Below, piece after piece: positions 17,636-26,333 of a DNA stretch of 64,000 nucleotides (its first letter is position 1; each line of letters begins with the position of its first letter). A model generated the notes under the pieces. The model saw only the letters and a list, made by a program, of their open reading frames with translations. It ran no database searches and was not told the origin of the DNA. The DNA comes from Massilia phyllostachyos (lineage in GTDB: Bacteria; Pseudomonadota; Gammaproteobacteria; Burkholderiales; Burkholderiaceae_D), in assembly GCF_021044825.1 (NCBI RefSeq), contig NZ_JAJNOC010000005.1, positions 124,001 through 188,000 on the forward strand. The letters run 5' to 3'. Both the position numbers and the translations under genes were made by a program.

Positions 17636-17717
17636 GGATGCTCCCTGGGTAAGTTATTGGTATTTATAATCAACCGCAGCGCATCGATGCTCAGCGTATT
17701 GACTCAGGGATAAGATC

Positions 17718-17752
17718 ATCTATGCATACAATCTATGCATACAAGTTGTCAA
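17718..17752 (-). promoter_or_regulatory. promoter of the TonB receptor with tandem 13-bp repeat / palindromes
   Basis: On the minus strand a consensus -35 TTGACA (17747-17752) is followed after 18 nt by TATGCA (17723-17728), about 90 bp before the receptor ATG. The same stretch contains two exact tandem copies of ATCTATGCATACA (17718-17730 and 17731-17743), each holding the palindrome TATGCATA. The repeats cover the spacer and -10 region, a typical repressor-operator position. Regulator unknown. Confidence 0.55.
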
Positions 17753-17887
17753 TTTGCTGTTTGAAATTTGCAACAGTTTTTGACAACAACATGCGGAGAG
17801 AATGAAATTGGGGGCGAACGCACGCATGGCGCATGAACATGCCGCCAAATGTGCGTTATCGAGTATGTGGATTGAATGAAGTTAAAA

Positions 17888-18832
17888 TCAGTGCGCCGCG
17901 CCCAGCTTCTTGCCGCGCACCTTCTGGATGACGGTCACCACCGCCAGCACGATCGCACCGACCACGACACCGGCCAGCGCATCGACCACGGTCGGCGTGA
18001 TCGCCGCCAGCGCGCCACCGATGCCGGGCACGCCGGCCGTCATGTGCGCCGCTTCTTCGGCAAAGTGGTGCAGCGGCGTCCAGGCGTGGGCGATGATGCC
18101 GCCGCCGACCATGAACATGGCGGCGGTGCCGACCACCGACAGGAATTTCATCAGCTTCGGCGCCGTGGCCAGCAGCAGCTTGCCCAGGCCCCGGGCAGCG
18201 CCGCTCGCCTTCTTGCTCAGCCAGAGCCCGGCGTCGTCCATCTTGACGATGCCGGCCACCAGGCCGTAGACGCCGACCGTCATGGCGATCGCGATCGCGA
18301 CCAGCACCGCGACCTGCTGGCCGAACGGTGCGTTTTCCACGGTGCCGAGGGCGATCACGATGATTTCGGCCGACAGGATGAAGTCGGTGCGCACCGCGCC
18401 GCTGATCTTGTCCTTCTCCAGCGCGGCCATGTCGATGTCCGTGGCGGCCAACTTGGCGATGTGCTCGGCCTTGTGCTGCTCGTCTTCCTCCTTACTGTGC
18501 AGGAACTTGTGCGCGAGCTTCTCGAAGCCCTCGTAGCACAGGAAGGCGCCGCCGATCACCAGCAAGGGCGTGATCAGCCAGGGCACGAAGGCGGAGATCG
18601 CCAGCGCGGCCGGCACCAGGATCGCCTTGTTCTTCATCGACCCCTTGGCCACCGCCCACACCACCGGCAGTTCGCGGTCGGCATTCACGCCGGTGACCTG
18701 CTGCGCATTCAGGGCCAGGTCGTCGCCGAGCACGCCGGCGGTTTTCTTGGCCGCCACCTTGCTCATCAGGGTGACGTCGTCGAGGACGCTTGCAATATCG
18801 TCCAGTAATGCCAGCAGACTGCCTCCAGCCAT
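17888..18832 (-). CDS. DUF808 family inner-membrane protein (YedI-like)
   Basis: 314 residues starting at the ATG ([20 protein letters not shown]), chosen because GGAG lies 6 nt upstream; a GTG four codons earlier would sit on that ribosome-binding site. The DUF808 hallmark N-terminus [38 protein letters not shown] is clearly present, followed by several hydrophobic helices (about 75-100, 160-215, 235-265, 285-310). Function of the family is unknown. It stands alone between the receptor promoter region and the BrnA-like gene. Confidence 0.85.
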   Translation of the reverse strand: MAGGSLLALLDDIASVLDDVTLMSKVAAKKTAGVLGDDLALNAQQVTGVNADRELPVVWAVAKGSMKNKAILVPAALAISAFVPWLITPLLVIGGAFLCYEGFEKLAHKFLHSKEEDEQHKAEHIAKLAATDIDMAALEKDKISGAVRTDFILSAEIIVIALGTVENAPFGQQVAVLVAIAIAMTVGVYGLVAGIVKMDDAGLWLSKKASGAARGLGKLLLATAPKLMKFLSVVGTAAMFMVGGGIIAHAWTPLHHFAEEAAHMTAGVPGIGGALAAITPTVVDALAGVVVGAIVLAVVTVIQKVRGKKLGAAH

Positions 18833-19038
18833 CGTTTGCTCCACTTCCAGGAAATAGTATCAGGATCGCATCATCTTACCTGAGGCAAGGTTGCCGGGCA
18901 CACGGTTCAGCGCGGCTTTCTGCATTTCAGTCGCGGAAATCTGCATCTCGTCGCTTTTCGCGGGTGTCGGCAAACCGGCATACGTATAGTGCAAGCTGTT
19001 GGCTGCGGTGCTGCAGCCTCGCCACCGAAGGAGAAGTC

Positions 19039-19257
19039 ATGAATACCGAAACGACCCTGCACCCAGTGACCCCGGCGCCGGTGCGCCGCACCCGTCCGCC
19101 GAAGCGCAAGACCCGTATCACGATCTACCTCGACGACGAAGTGCTGAACGAATTCCGCAGCCTGTCCGAGCGCTGCGGCACCGGTTACCAGACCCTGATC
19201 AACGCCGCCCTGCGCCACCGCCTGGCCGCACCAGGCGTCGAAACCGGCCTGGCCTGA
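19039..19257 (+). CDS. BrnA-like ribbon-helix-helix protein without an adjacent toxin
   Basis: 72 residues from the ATG at 19039, preceded by AAGGAGAAG. A basic, proline-rich N-terminus (RRTRPPKRKTR) is followed by ITIYLDDEVLNEFRSLSE and GTGYQTLINAALRHRL, matching the beta-strand plus GYQTLIN helix of BrnA_antitoxin/COG3514 proteins. BrnA normally pairs with the RelE-like toxin BrnT encoded directly upstream; the 200 bp upstream here are too short for a roughly 90-residue BrnT and hold no such frame. It may be a solitary DNA-binding regulator. Confidence 0.7.
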   Translation: MNTETTLHPVTPAPVRRTRPPKRKTRITIYLDDEVLNEFRSLSERCGTGYQTLINAALRHRLAAPGVETGLA

Positions 19258-19355
19258 ACGCTTCGGGAACGGGGCCCGCGTTCGCCACGGGGTAGCAAGA
19301 TTACATGCAGCAATAATTATGCTAATCTTCCCGCTCTTTTAACCCCGGAGGAACT

Positions 19356-19640
19356 ATGAAAAAAGGCGAACTGATCGCGGAATTCGCGAAGCGCACCGAA
19401 ATGTCCGGCGCTGCCGCCAACACCGCGGTGAACACGATCATCGAGATCATCACCGAACGCCTGAAGAAAGGTGACACCGTCGGCATCACCGGCTTCGGCA
19501 CCTTCTCGGTCACCAAGCGCGCCGCGCGCAAGGGCCGCAACCCGGCAACCGGCGAAGTCATCAAGATCGCCGCATCGAAGACCCCGCGCTTCGCTGCCGG
19601 CGCCACCCTGAAGGCTTCGGTCAACCCGAAGAAGAAGTAA
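19356..19640 (+). CDS. HU-family DNA-binding protein
   Basis: 94 residues, MKKGELIAEFAKRTEMSGAAANTAV at the start and the HU/IHF signature GFGTFSVTKRAARKGRNPATGE in the beta-arm, with lysine-rich end NPKKK. It binds and bends DNA non-specifically as a dimer and compacts the nucleoid. GGAGGAA precedes the ATG. The promoter region upstream contains TTACAT (19301-19306) and TAATCT (19323-19328) spaced by 16 nt. It appears to be a single-gene unit. Confidence 0.93.
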   Translation: MKKGELIAEFAKRTEMSGAAANTAVNTIIEIITERLKKGDTVGITGFGTFSVTKRAARKGRNPATGEVIKIAASKTPRFAAGATLKASVNPKKK

Positions 19641-19739
19641 GCAGTACCCGGCCACGCGCCACGCTCCGGATCCTCCGGACGCGTGCGCCGGCCCCCTTCC
19701 TTCCCTCCCCCCAGTTTCTCCCTCTTTTCCCGCCGCAGC

Positions 19740-20375
19740 ATGCTTCTCACCACCTGGATCGCCTTCGTCATCGCCGGCTCGCTGATCGCCATTTCGCCCG
19801 GTTCCGGCGCCGTGCTGTCCATGTCGCACGGCCTCGCCTATGGGGTCAGGAAGGCCAGCGCCACCGTGCTCGGCCTGCAGTTCGGCCTGATCCTGGTGCT
19901 GGTCATCGCCGGCGCCGGCGTCGGTTCGCTGCTGCTGGCGTCAAACACCGCCTTCACCGTCGTCAAGGTCATCGGCGCCCTGTACCTGATCTGGCTCGGC
20001 ATCGGCCAGTGGCGCGCCAAAGCCGACGCGCCCGCCGTGGACACCGCCGGCATGGCGGCCCACCCGAGCTTCGGCAAGCGCGTCATGACCGGTTTCCTGA
20101 CCAATGCGACCAATCCGAAGGGCATCATCTTCATGGTTGCGGTGCTGCCGCAATTCATCGCCAAGGAAGCGCCGCTGCTGCCGCAGCTGGCGATCCTGGG
20201 CGTGACCATGGTGACCATCGATTCCATCGTCATGCACGGCTATGCCACGCTGGCCTCGTCGATGCAGCGTTTCTTCCGCGATGCGCGCGCGGTGAAAATC
20301 CAGAACCGCGTGTTCGGCGCCGTGCTGATGCTGATGGGGTCGCTGCTATTCCTGGTCGAGCCGACGCACCGCTGA
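19740..20375 (+). CDS. LysE/RhtB-family amino acid exporter
   Basis: 211 residues from the ATG at 19740 (in-frame codons upstream encode a proline-rich stretch unlikely to be translated). Six hydrophobic helices and the family motif ISPGSGAVLSMSHGLAYGVRKA followed by TGFLTNATNPKGIIFMVAVLPQF identify a RhtB-type exporter of amino acids such as homoserine or threonine. It is the second LysE-superfamily gene in the window besides argO. Substrate not determinable from sequence. Confidence 0.85.
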   Translation: MLLTTWIAFVIAGSLIAISPGSGAVLSMSHGLAYGVRKASATVLGLQFGLILVLVIAGAGVGSLLLASNTAFTVVKVIGALYLIWLGIGQWRAKADAPAVDTAGMAAHPSFGKRVMTGFLTNATNPKGIIFMVAVLPQFIAKEAPLLPQLAILGVTMVTIDSIVMHGYATLASSMQRFFRDARAVKIQNRVFGAVLMLMGSLLFLVEPTHR

Positions 20376-20502
20376 GTTTGTATCCGCCGTGTTGCGTTAC
20401 CCGGCGATTGAAACTTTCTGTAAGTTACGTAGTCCTTGCGCGCGCTCGTGCGTTGTAATCAGGGTGCACCTTCCTCGTCCCCTAGCCCTGCTGGAGCCCG
20501 AC

Positions 20503-22371
20503 ATGAACAAGCGTTTCGCCAAGACCGCCGTGATGCTCGCGCTCGCGGCGCTATCCACTGCCGCCCTCGCGCAAGACACCCTGGACACCGAACCGCCGGG
20601 CCGGGTCGGCCGGGTCGCGCTGGTGCAGGGCAAGGTCAGCATCGGCGGCGACGTCGGCGAAGCCAGCCAGGACGCCCTGGTCAACTGGCCGGTCACGACG
20701 CGCAACCTGATCACCACCGAGGCGGGCGGGCGCACCGAAGTGCGGATCGGCTCGACCGCGATCCGGGTCGACGCCGACAGCTCGCTCGAGATCACCGAAC
20801 TGGACGACGACAGCATGCGCCTGCGCCTGCACTACGGCAGCGCCAGCATCCGCATCCTGAGCGAGGACGTGCTGCCCGAGTTCGAACTGAGCACGCCGCA
20901 GGGCCGCGTGCGCATGCTGAAACCCGGCCGCCTGCGGGTGGACGCCGAGCGCGTGCGCGACACCAGCGTGGTCAGCGTGTTCGACGGCGAAGCGCAGGTC
21001 GACGGCGGCGGCGCGAGTTTGACGATCCGCGCCGGCCGCAGCGCCGAGCTGCGCGACGAGGACGTGCGCACCCTGCAGGCGAGAAGCGACGCTTTCGACA
21101 GCTGGGCGCTGGAGCGCGACCGCGCCTTCGACGGTGCGCGCTCGGCGCGCTACGTCACCACCGACATGACCGGCTACGAAGAGCTGGACCGCCACGGCAG
21201 CTGGCAGGACGACCCGGAATATGGCGCCCTGTGGCTGCCGACGGTGTCCTCGAGCTGGGTGCCCTACCGCGACGGCCGCTGGACCTGGATCGCCCCCTGG
21301 GGCTGGACCTGGGTCGACAACGCGCCCTGGGGCTATGCGCCCTTCCACTACGGCCGCTGGGTGCAGGTGCGCAACCGCTGGGCCTGGGCCCCGGGCCACA
21401 TCGAGCGCCGTCCGGTCTGGGCGCCGGCGCTGGTCGGCTGGGTCGGGGGCGGCGGCTGGAGCGTCGGCTTCAACCTGCACGGCTCGCGCCCCGCGACCGG
21501 CTGGTATCCGCTCGGCCCGCGCGACCATTTCGTGCCGGGCTACCGGCTGTCGGACGAGCGCCTGCGCCGGCTGAACGCCTGGCGCGACCGCAAGGATGAC
21601 CATCGCGGGCCGCGCGGCCGCGGTGACCGTGACCATGACCGTGGCGATGGTCCGGGCCGCCCGGATTACCGCCACCGCGGCCTGACCGTGGTCCCGCAGG
21701 CGAACTTCGGCCAGCGCGGACCGGTCGTGGTGCCGAACGTGCCGCGGGCGACGCCGTCGCCGCAGGCGATTCTGAGCGCGCCCGGCGCCGCTCCGCCGCC
21801 GCCGCAGGGCTGGCGCGGCGGCGATGCGCGCCGCATCGAAGCGCGCGACCGCGTGCTGCGCGAGGGCCGCGACCTCGATGGCGAGCGTAACGAGCGTCCG
21901 CGTTTCGATCGCGCCGAGCGCAACGACGGGCCGCGGTTCGACCGTCACGATGGAGCGCCTCCGGACCGTGGCCAGCGTCCGCCTGTCCTGTCGACCAATC
22001 CGGCGCCCCAGCCCGGCGTGATCGCGGCGCCGGCTCCGCTGGCGGCGCAGCCGTCCCGTCCGCAGAACCTGCCGCGCTTCGATCGTGGCAACGACAATGA
22101 GCGCGAGCGTGGAAACCGTTTCGACCGCGGCGACCGTGGCGGCGAGCGCTTCGAGGGCCGCCGCGAGCGTCCGCAACCGCTGGTGGCGATGCCGCAGCAG
22201 GCGGAGCGGCCGGCGCCCGCCCCCGCCCCTGTCATGGCCCCGCCCCCGCAGCGCGTCGCGCCGCCGCCGCCGCAAGCCATCGCTCCGCCGCCGCCACGCG
22301 CCGAGGCGCCGGGAGCCCAGCGTTTCCGCGAACGGTCGCGGGTGCACGACCAGGCGCCCCGCAATGAATAA
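20503..22371 (+). CDS. secreted FecR/DUF6600-domain protein with long disordered Arg/Pro-rich tail
   Basis: 622 residues. Signal peptide to about 24 (STAALAQ); a FecR-like beta domain at about 35-190 (GRVGRVALVQGKVSIGG, TTEAGGRTEVRIGSTAIRVD, VVSVFDGEAQVDGGG); then a tryptophan-rich DUF6600 module at about 225-330 (WVPYRDGRWTWIAPWGWTWV, APFHYGRWVQVRNRWAWAPG). The last 270 residues are low-complexity, full of RD/DR, PPP and QPQ runs. FecR domains often act in envelope sensing or as structural repeats, but here no sigma factor or receptor is adjacent. Function unknown. Confidence 0.8.
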   Translation: MNKRFAKTAVMLALAALSTAALAQDTLDTEPPGRVGRVALVQGKVSIGGDVGEASQDALVNWPVTTRNLITTEAGGRTEVRIGSTAIRVDADSSLEITELDDDSMRLRLHYGSASIRILSEDVLPEFELSTPQGRVRMLKPGRLRVDAERVRDTSVVSVFDGEAQVDGGGASLTIRAGRSAELRDEDVRTLQARSDAFDSWALERDRAFDGARSARYVTTDMTGYEELDRHGSWQDDPEYGALWLPTVSSSWVPYRDGRWTWIAPWGWTWVDNAPWGYAPFHYGRWVQVRNRWAWAPGHIERRPVWAPALVGWVGGGGWSVGFNLHGSRPATGWYPLGPRDHFVPGYRLSDERLRRLNAWRDRKDDHRGPRGRGDRDHDRGDGPGRPDYRHRGLTVVPQANFGQRGPVVVPNVPRATPSPQAILSAPGAAPPPPQGWRGGDARRIEARDRVLREGRDLDGERNERPRFDRAERNDGPRFDRHDGAPPDRGQRPPVLSTNPAPQPGVIAAPAPLAAQPSRPQNLPRFDRGNDNERERGNRFDRGDRGGERFEGRRERPQPLVAMPQQAERPAPAPAPVMAPPPQRVAPPPPQAIAPPPPRAEAPGAQRFRERSRVHDQAPRNE

Positions 22372-22540
22372 CCGCCTAGTCCGCATTTTGCGTCGACTGT
22401 CGCGGCAAAGCGCAGTTCGTCGCATGCGGGTCGCGGTCAGGGATGGCATTGGATAAAGTAGCGTCAGCGCTTCGCAGGCCGCAACACCTGCAAGGCACTG
22501 CAACATATCCCGCTATTTCCCCCAACTCAGGAATAGTTCA

Positions 22541-22569
22541 GGCCGGCCTCAGCGCCGGCCTCTTTTTTT
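22541..22569 (+). terminator. Rho-independent terminator
   Basis: GGCCGGC-CTCAGC-GCCGGCC followed by TCTTTTTTT. It lies 170 bp after the FecR/DUF6600 gene and isolates it from ybeD. The intervening stretch 22372-22540 holds no gene I can support. Confidence 0.85.
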
Positions 22570-22627
22570 CCAGCAAAGCATCGCCATATCGGAGGGACTA
22601 CAATAACGCTTTGCACAGGACAAAATC

Positions 22628-22894
22628 ATGGACCCGAAAGACTCCCTCATCGAATACCCGAGCGACTTCCCGATCAAGGTGATGGGCGCGACCCACGTCG
22701 ACTTCGCGCCGGCGATCGTCGAGGTGATCATGCAGCTGGATCCGACTTTCCATGAAGGCAAGATGCAGAGCCGTCCCTCGGCCAAGGGCAACTACACCGG
22801 CCTGACCGTGACCGTGCGCGCCACCAGCCGCGAGATGCTGGACGACGTCTACCGCGCCCTGTCGACCCACCACATGGTCAAGATGGTCCTGTAA
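22628..22894 (+). CDS. ybeD: YbeD / DUF493 family protein
   Basis: 88 residues, MDPKDSLIEYPSDFPIKVMG at the start and KGNYTGLTVTVRATSREMLDDVYRAL near the end, the DUF493 ferredoxin-like fold. It sits just before lipB and lipA, the same order as in E. coli and many Proteobacteria, so a link to lipoate metabolism is often suspected; the molecular role is unproven. A -10-like TACAAT is at 22599-22604, 24 bp before the start. Confidence 0.9.
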   Translation: MDPKDSLIEYPSDFPIKVMGATHVDFAPAIVEVIMQLDPTFHEGKMQSRPSAKGNYTGLTVTVRATSREMLDDVYRALSTHHMVKMVL

Positions 22895-22943
22895 GCGACC
22901 CGGGAAAATGGACGGCCGTCAGGCGCGGACGATCGCGCTGTCT

Positions 22944-22949
22944 TATAAT
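22944..22949 (+). promoter_or_regulatory. -10 element upstream of lipB
   Basis: A perfect TATAAT 32 bp before the lipB ATG. No good -35 hexamer is visible at the right distance, so the assignment is moderate. Confidence 0.45.
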
Positions 22950-22981
22950 GACGGGGCTGTCCATATTCCCTCCCTATACCA

Positions 22982-23668
22982 ATGACCCGTCCCGCCACGC
23001 CGCTGATCCGCGAGCTCGGCCGCGCCGACTACGAACCCACCTTCGCCGCGATGCGCGCCTTCACCGACGCGCGCACGCCCGACACCCGGGACGAGCTGTG
23101 GATCGTCGAGCACCCGCCCGTGTTCACCCTGGGCCTCGGCGCCGACCATGCCCACGTGCTGGCGCCCCATGGCGTCCCGGTGGTCCAGACCGACCGCGGC
23201 GGCGAGGTCACCTACCACGGTCCCGGCCAGGTTGTCATTTACCTATTGATGGACCTGCGCCGCAACAAGCCGGGCGGCAAGCTGTATGCCCGTCAGTTTG
23301 TGGCGAAAATCGAACAGGCGGTCATCGAGGTGCTGGCGGCGTATAATCTCGCGGGCGAACGCGTTGCCGGCGCGCCCGGCATCTACATGGCTGACGGCCC
23401 GAAGCGGGGCGCGAAGATCGCCGCCCTCGGCCTCAAGGTGCGCGGCAACGGCTGCACCTACCATGGGGTCTCGCTGAACGTGGCGATGGACCTGGCCCCG
23501 TTCACCTGGATCAACCCCTGCGGTTACTCCGGGCTGGCCACGGTCGACATGCGCACGATGGGCGTGGACGCCCCGCTGGCCGATGTCCAGCAGGCCCTGG
23601 CGCAGGAATTGGTGCGCCAGCTGGCGACGGCCGATGTGCCGGCGCCGGAAACCGAACAAACTCTCTGA
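22982..23668 (+). CDS. lipB: octanoyl-[acyl-carrier-protein]-protein N-octanoyltransferase LipB
   Basis: 228 residues. It transfers octanoate from ACP to lipoyl domains of pyruvate and 2-oxoglutarate dehydrogenases and the glycine cleavage H protein. Signature blocks: [19 protein letters not shown], the Lys in [24 protein letters not shown], and the acyl-thioester cysteine in WINPCGYSG. It is followed 26 bp later by lipA, which inserts the sulfurs, so the two genes complete endogenous lipoate synthesis. Confidence 0.95.
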   Translation: MTRPATPLIRELGRADYEPTFAAMRAFTDARTPDTRDELWIVEHPPVFTLGLGADHAHVLAPHGVPVVQTDRGGEVTYHGPGQVVIYLLMDLRRNKPGGKLYARQFVAKIEQAVIEVLAAYNLAGERVAGAPGIYMADGPKRGAKIAALGLKVRGNGCTYHGVSLNVAMDLAPFTWINPCGYSGLATVDMRTMGVDAPLADVQQALAQELVRQLATADVPAPETEQTL

Positions 23669-23694
23669 ATGGAAGCCCGCCAGGGCACGAGCCA

Positions 23695-24675
23695 ATGACT
23701 ATCGACACCAGCACCGCTACCGCCTACGACGCCACCGAAAAGCAGAAGGGCGCCAGCAAGACCTCGCGCATCCCGATCAAGATCGTGCCGATCGCCGACG
23801 CCGAGCGCCTGAAGAAGCCGGACTGGATCCGCGTCAAGGCCGCCACCGCCTCCTCGCGCTTCTACGAGATCAAGGACATCCTGCGCGCCAACAACCTGGT
23901 GACCGTGTGCGAAGAAGCCAGCTGCCCGAACATCGGCGAATGCTTCGGCAAGGGCACCGCGACCTTCATGATCATGGGCGACAAGTGCACCCGCCGCTGC
24001 CCCTTCTGCGACGTCGGCCACGGCCGTCCGGACCCGCTGGACGTGAACGAGCCGGGCAACCTGGCCAAGACCATCGCCGACCTGCGCCTGTCCTACGTCG
24101 TGATCACCTCGGTCGACCGCGACGACCTGCGTGACGGCGGCGCCGGCCACTTCGTCGAGTGCATCAGCAAGACCCGCGCCCTGTCGCCGAACACCAAGAT
24201 CGAAGTGCTGGTGCCGGACTTCCGCGGTCGTCTCGAAAAAGCCCTGAACATCTTCGCCGACGGCCTGCCGGACGTCATGAACCACAACCTGGAAACCGTG
24301 CCGCGCCTGTACAAGGAAGCGCGCCCGGGCGCCGACTACCAGCACTCGCTGGTGCTGCTGCGCGACTTCAAGAAGAAATACCCGAACGCCGTCACCAAGT
24401 CGGGCCTGATGGTCGGCCTGGGCGAGACGGATGAGGAGATCCTCGAAGTCATGCGCGACATGCGCGAGCACGACATCGACATGCTGACCATCGGCCAGTA
24501 CCTGGCGCCGTCCAACTCGCACCTGCCGGTGCGCCGCTACGTGCACCCGGATACCTTCAAGATGTTCGAAGAGAAGGCTTACGAGATGGGCTTCGTGCAC
24601 GCTGCCGTGGGCGCGATGGTGCGGTCGTCGTATCACGCGGACCAGCAGGCGCACGAGGCGGGTGTCGCCGCGTAA
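23695..24675 (+). CDS. lipA: lipoyl synthase LipA
   Basis: 326 residues. A radical-SAM enzyme that inserts two sulfur atoms into the octanoyl chain. Both iron-sulfur cluster motifs are visible: the auxiliary cluster [12 protein letters not shown] and the radical-SAM CTRRCPFC followed by [16 protein letters not shown] near the C-terminus carries the conserved serine ligand of the auxiliary cluster. It ends the ybeD-lipB-lipA unit, and a strong terminator follows. Confidence 0.96.
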   Translation: MTIDTSTATAYDATEKQKGASKTSRIPIKIVPIADAERLKKPDWIRVKAATASSRFYEIKDILRANNLVTVCEEASCPNIGECFGKGTATFMIMGDKCTRRCPFCDVGHGRPDPLDVNEPGNLAKTIADLRLSYVVITSVDRDDLRDGGAGHFVECISKTRALSPNTKIEVLVPDFRGRLEKALNIFADGLPDVMNHNLETVPRLYKEARPGADYQHSLVLLRDFKKKYPNAVTKSGLMVGLGETDEEILEVMRDMREHDIDMLTIGQYLAPSNSHLPVRRYVHPDTFKMFEEKAYEMGFVHAAVGAMVRSSYHADQQAHEAGVAA

Positions 24676-24696
24676 TCGCGCGTCATTTCAGCCAGA

Positions 24697-24733
24697 CGGC
24701 CGGCCCCGCACCCTGCGGCGCCGGCCGTTTTTG
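24697..24733 (+). terminator. Rho-independent terminator after lipA
   Basis: CGGCCGG (24697-24703) pairs with CCGGCCG (24721-24727), followed by TTTTTG. It lies immediately left of the inverted repeat at 24733-24837. Confidence 0.85.
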
Positions 24734-24837
24734 TAGGGTGGGCGGTCCCCGCCCACGCGTTCAAATCACGTCAATCGGCCCGCTCCGTGGCTTTCACCCG
24801 TTCGTTGAACCCGTGGGCGGAGGACCGCCCACCCTAC
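24733..24837. repeat. long imperfect inverted repeat, REP/MITE-like
   Basis: The left arm at 24733-24764 (GTAGGGTGGGCGGTCC...GTTCAA) is the reverse complement of the right arm at 24805-24837 apart from one mismatch and one extra base; about 40 nt lie between. Each arm also contains its own small palindrome (GGGCGGTCC/CCGCCC). It has the look of a dispersed palindromic element. The right arm forms the last codons of the GlxA-type regulator gene. Confidence 0.75.
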
Positions 24838-25786
24838 GGTGATCGAGCCGGTGACGGTAGCTGCCAGGCGCAGATAGCCCATGACTGCGAAAGTGACGCC
24901 GCAGCGATTCGGGCGAACCGAGACCAGACAAATCGGCGACCGCTTCCAGCCCCAGTGCAGGCCGGGTCTCCAGGATGTGCTCCGCCAGCTGCACGCGCTC
25001 CTTCACCAGCCAGGCCAGCGGCGTCGATCCGGTCCCCTCCTTGAAGCGGCGCTGGAAGGTGCGCGCACCCATCTTCGCCTGCGCCGCCATCGATTCCACC
25101 GAGTGCTCCGCGCGCAGGTTCTCGCGCACCCAGTCCATCAGCCGCGCGATCGCATTGTGTTCACTCGACGGCAGCGGACGCGCCACCAGCTGCGCTTGAC
25201 CGCCATCGCGGTGGCTTGGCACCACCAGGCGCTGGGCGACGCGGTTGGCGATGTCGACACCGAAGTCGCTGCGCACCAGGTGCAGCAGCATGTCCAGGCC
25301 CGCCGCGGAACCGGCCGACGTGACGATGCGGCCGTCTTGGACGTACAGCACGCCCTGTTCCACATCGATGTTCGGGAATGCGGCTTCCAGCTGGTCCAGA
25401 TAGCGCCAGTGCGTGGTCGCGCGGCGGCCGCCCAGCAGCCCCGCATGCGCCAGGACGAAGGCGCCCGAGCAGATCGAGCAGAGACGTGCGCCGCGTGCGG
25501 CGGCCTGTTGCAGCGCCTCGATCAATGCCGGTGGCGGCGCCGCGTCGGCTCCGCGCCAGCCCGGAATCACGACGGTGTCGGCGCGCGCGACTTCCTCGAG
25601 CCCGTGCGGCGCCGCGACCGTCAATCCGCCGGCGGCGCGCAACGGCCCTGCCTCGACGGCGCACACCGCATACGAATACCAGGGCACGCCGAGCTCCGGC
25701 CGGTCCAGCGCGAAGAGCTCGACGGCGCAGCCGAATTCGAAGGTGCACAGGCCGTCGTAGGCCAGGATGGCGACGTGGTGGGGCAT
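24794..25786 (-). CDS. GlxA-family transcriptional regulator (DJ-1/PfpI + AraC HTH)
   Basis: 330 residues. An N-terminal DJ-1/PfpI-like domain (about 1-190) with ARLCSICSGAFVLAHAGLL precedes an AraC-type double HTH (about 215-310; MGARTFQRRFKEGTGSTPLAWL and VADLSGLGSPESLRRHFRSHG). Such regulators, like FtrA, sense small molecules and control efflux or catabolic genes. The final dozen or so residues (RVGGPPPTGSTNG) are encoded by the right arm of the adjacent inverted repeat, so the natural C-terminus was replaced or extended by the element. Target genes unknown. Confidence 0.85.
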   Translation of the reverse strand: MPHHVAILAYDGLCTFEFGCAVELFALDRPELGVPWYSYAVCAVEAGPLRAAGGLTVAAPHGLEEVARADTVVIPGWRGADAAPPPALIEALQQAAARGARLCSICSGAFVLAHAGLLGGRRATTHWRYLDQLEAAFPNIDVEQGVLYVQDGRIVTSAGSAAGLDMLLHLVRSDFGVDIANRVAQRLVVPSHRDGGQAQLVARPLPSSEHNAIARLMDWVRENLRAEHSVESMAAQAKMGARTFQRRFKEGTGSTPLAWLVKERVQLAEHILETRPALGLEAVADLSGLGSPESLRRHFRSHGLSAPGSYRHRLDHRRVGGPPPTGSTNG

Positions 25787-25878
25787 GGCGCGATGTTACC
25801 AGTTTCTGTCGCGCCGACGCCTGCCCTGCCCGGCCGCTACCTGCGAGACTGGAGACTCGTTCAACCCAGGAGTCCACC

Positions 25879-26268
25879 ATGCCATCCAGCGTATCCGCAG
25901 TACCCGCCGCGCCGAGCGACCAGGCGCTCGTCCACTTCGCATCGAGCTTCACCTTCGAGACCGACTGCGCCGACGTGCATGCGGCGTTTGCAGCACAGGA
26001 GCAGGATTTCGTCCTGCTCGACGTGCGCAGTCCCGCGCTGTACGCGCGCGGCCACGTCCCCGGCGCGCTGAATCTGCCGCAGGGGAAGATCGTCGAGGCC
26101 AAGCTGCGCGAGTATTCGATGGACACGCTGTTCGTGGTCTACTGCGCCGGCCCGCATTGCAACGGCGCGCATCGCGCGGCCGAGCGGCTGGCGCGTCTTG
26201 GCCGGCCGGTCAAGCTGATGATCGGCGGCGTTACCGGCTGGCTCGACGAGGGCTTTACCCTGGCTTGA
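25879..26268 (+). CDS. rhodanese-domain protein
   Basis: 129 residues from the ATG at 25879 with AGGAG upstream. A single rhodanese domain: DFVLLDVRSPALYARGHVPGALNLP followed by the active-site loop VVYCAGPHCNGAHRAAERL, where the first Cys of CAGPHC is the persulfide-forming residue, and IGGVTGWLDEGF at the end. It probably moves sulfane sulfur in the cytoplasm; the acceptor is unknown. It is divergent from the GlxA-type regulator (92 bp apart), which may control it, and is followed by the Suv3-like helicase. Confidence 0.85.
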   Translation: MPSSVSAVPAAPSDQALVHFASSFTFETDCADVHAAFAAQEQDFVLLDVRSPALYARGHVPGALNLPQGKIVEAKLREYSMDTLFVVYCAGPHCNGAHRAAERLARLGRPVKLMIGGVTGWLDEGFTLA

Positions 26269-26333
26269 TGCGTGCCGTGTCCGGGCGCGCGCTGCGATAT
26301 AGTGGATGCCAACGAAACATCCGCAAGCATCCA

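Noticed and set aside
19641-19739. Terminator after the HU gene
   Set aside because: An imperfect GC-rich hairpin is visible around 19652-19690 but there is no T-run after it, so I did not call it.
20551-22506. 651-codon minus-strand frame opposite the FecR/DUF6600 gene
   Set aside because: Arg/Ala-rich translation without a signal or domain; the plus-strand gene has a clear signal peptide and domains.
22372-22540. Possible small gene between the FecR/DUF6600 protein and ybeD
   Set aside because: Only short frames without ribosome-binding sites or recognisable sequence; apart from the terminator that follows I see nothing.
24733-24837. Interpretation of the inverted repeat as insertion-sequence ends
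   Set aside because: Only about 40 nt lie between the arms, no transposase is present and no target-site duplication is apparent; a REP/MITE-like element fits better.
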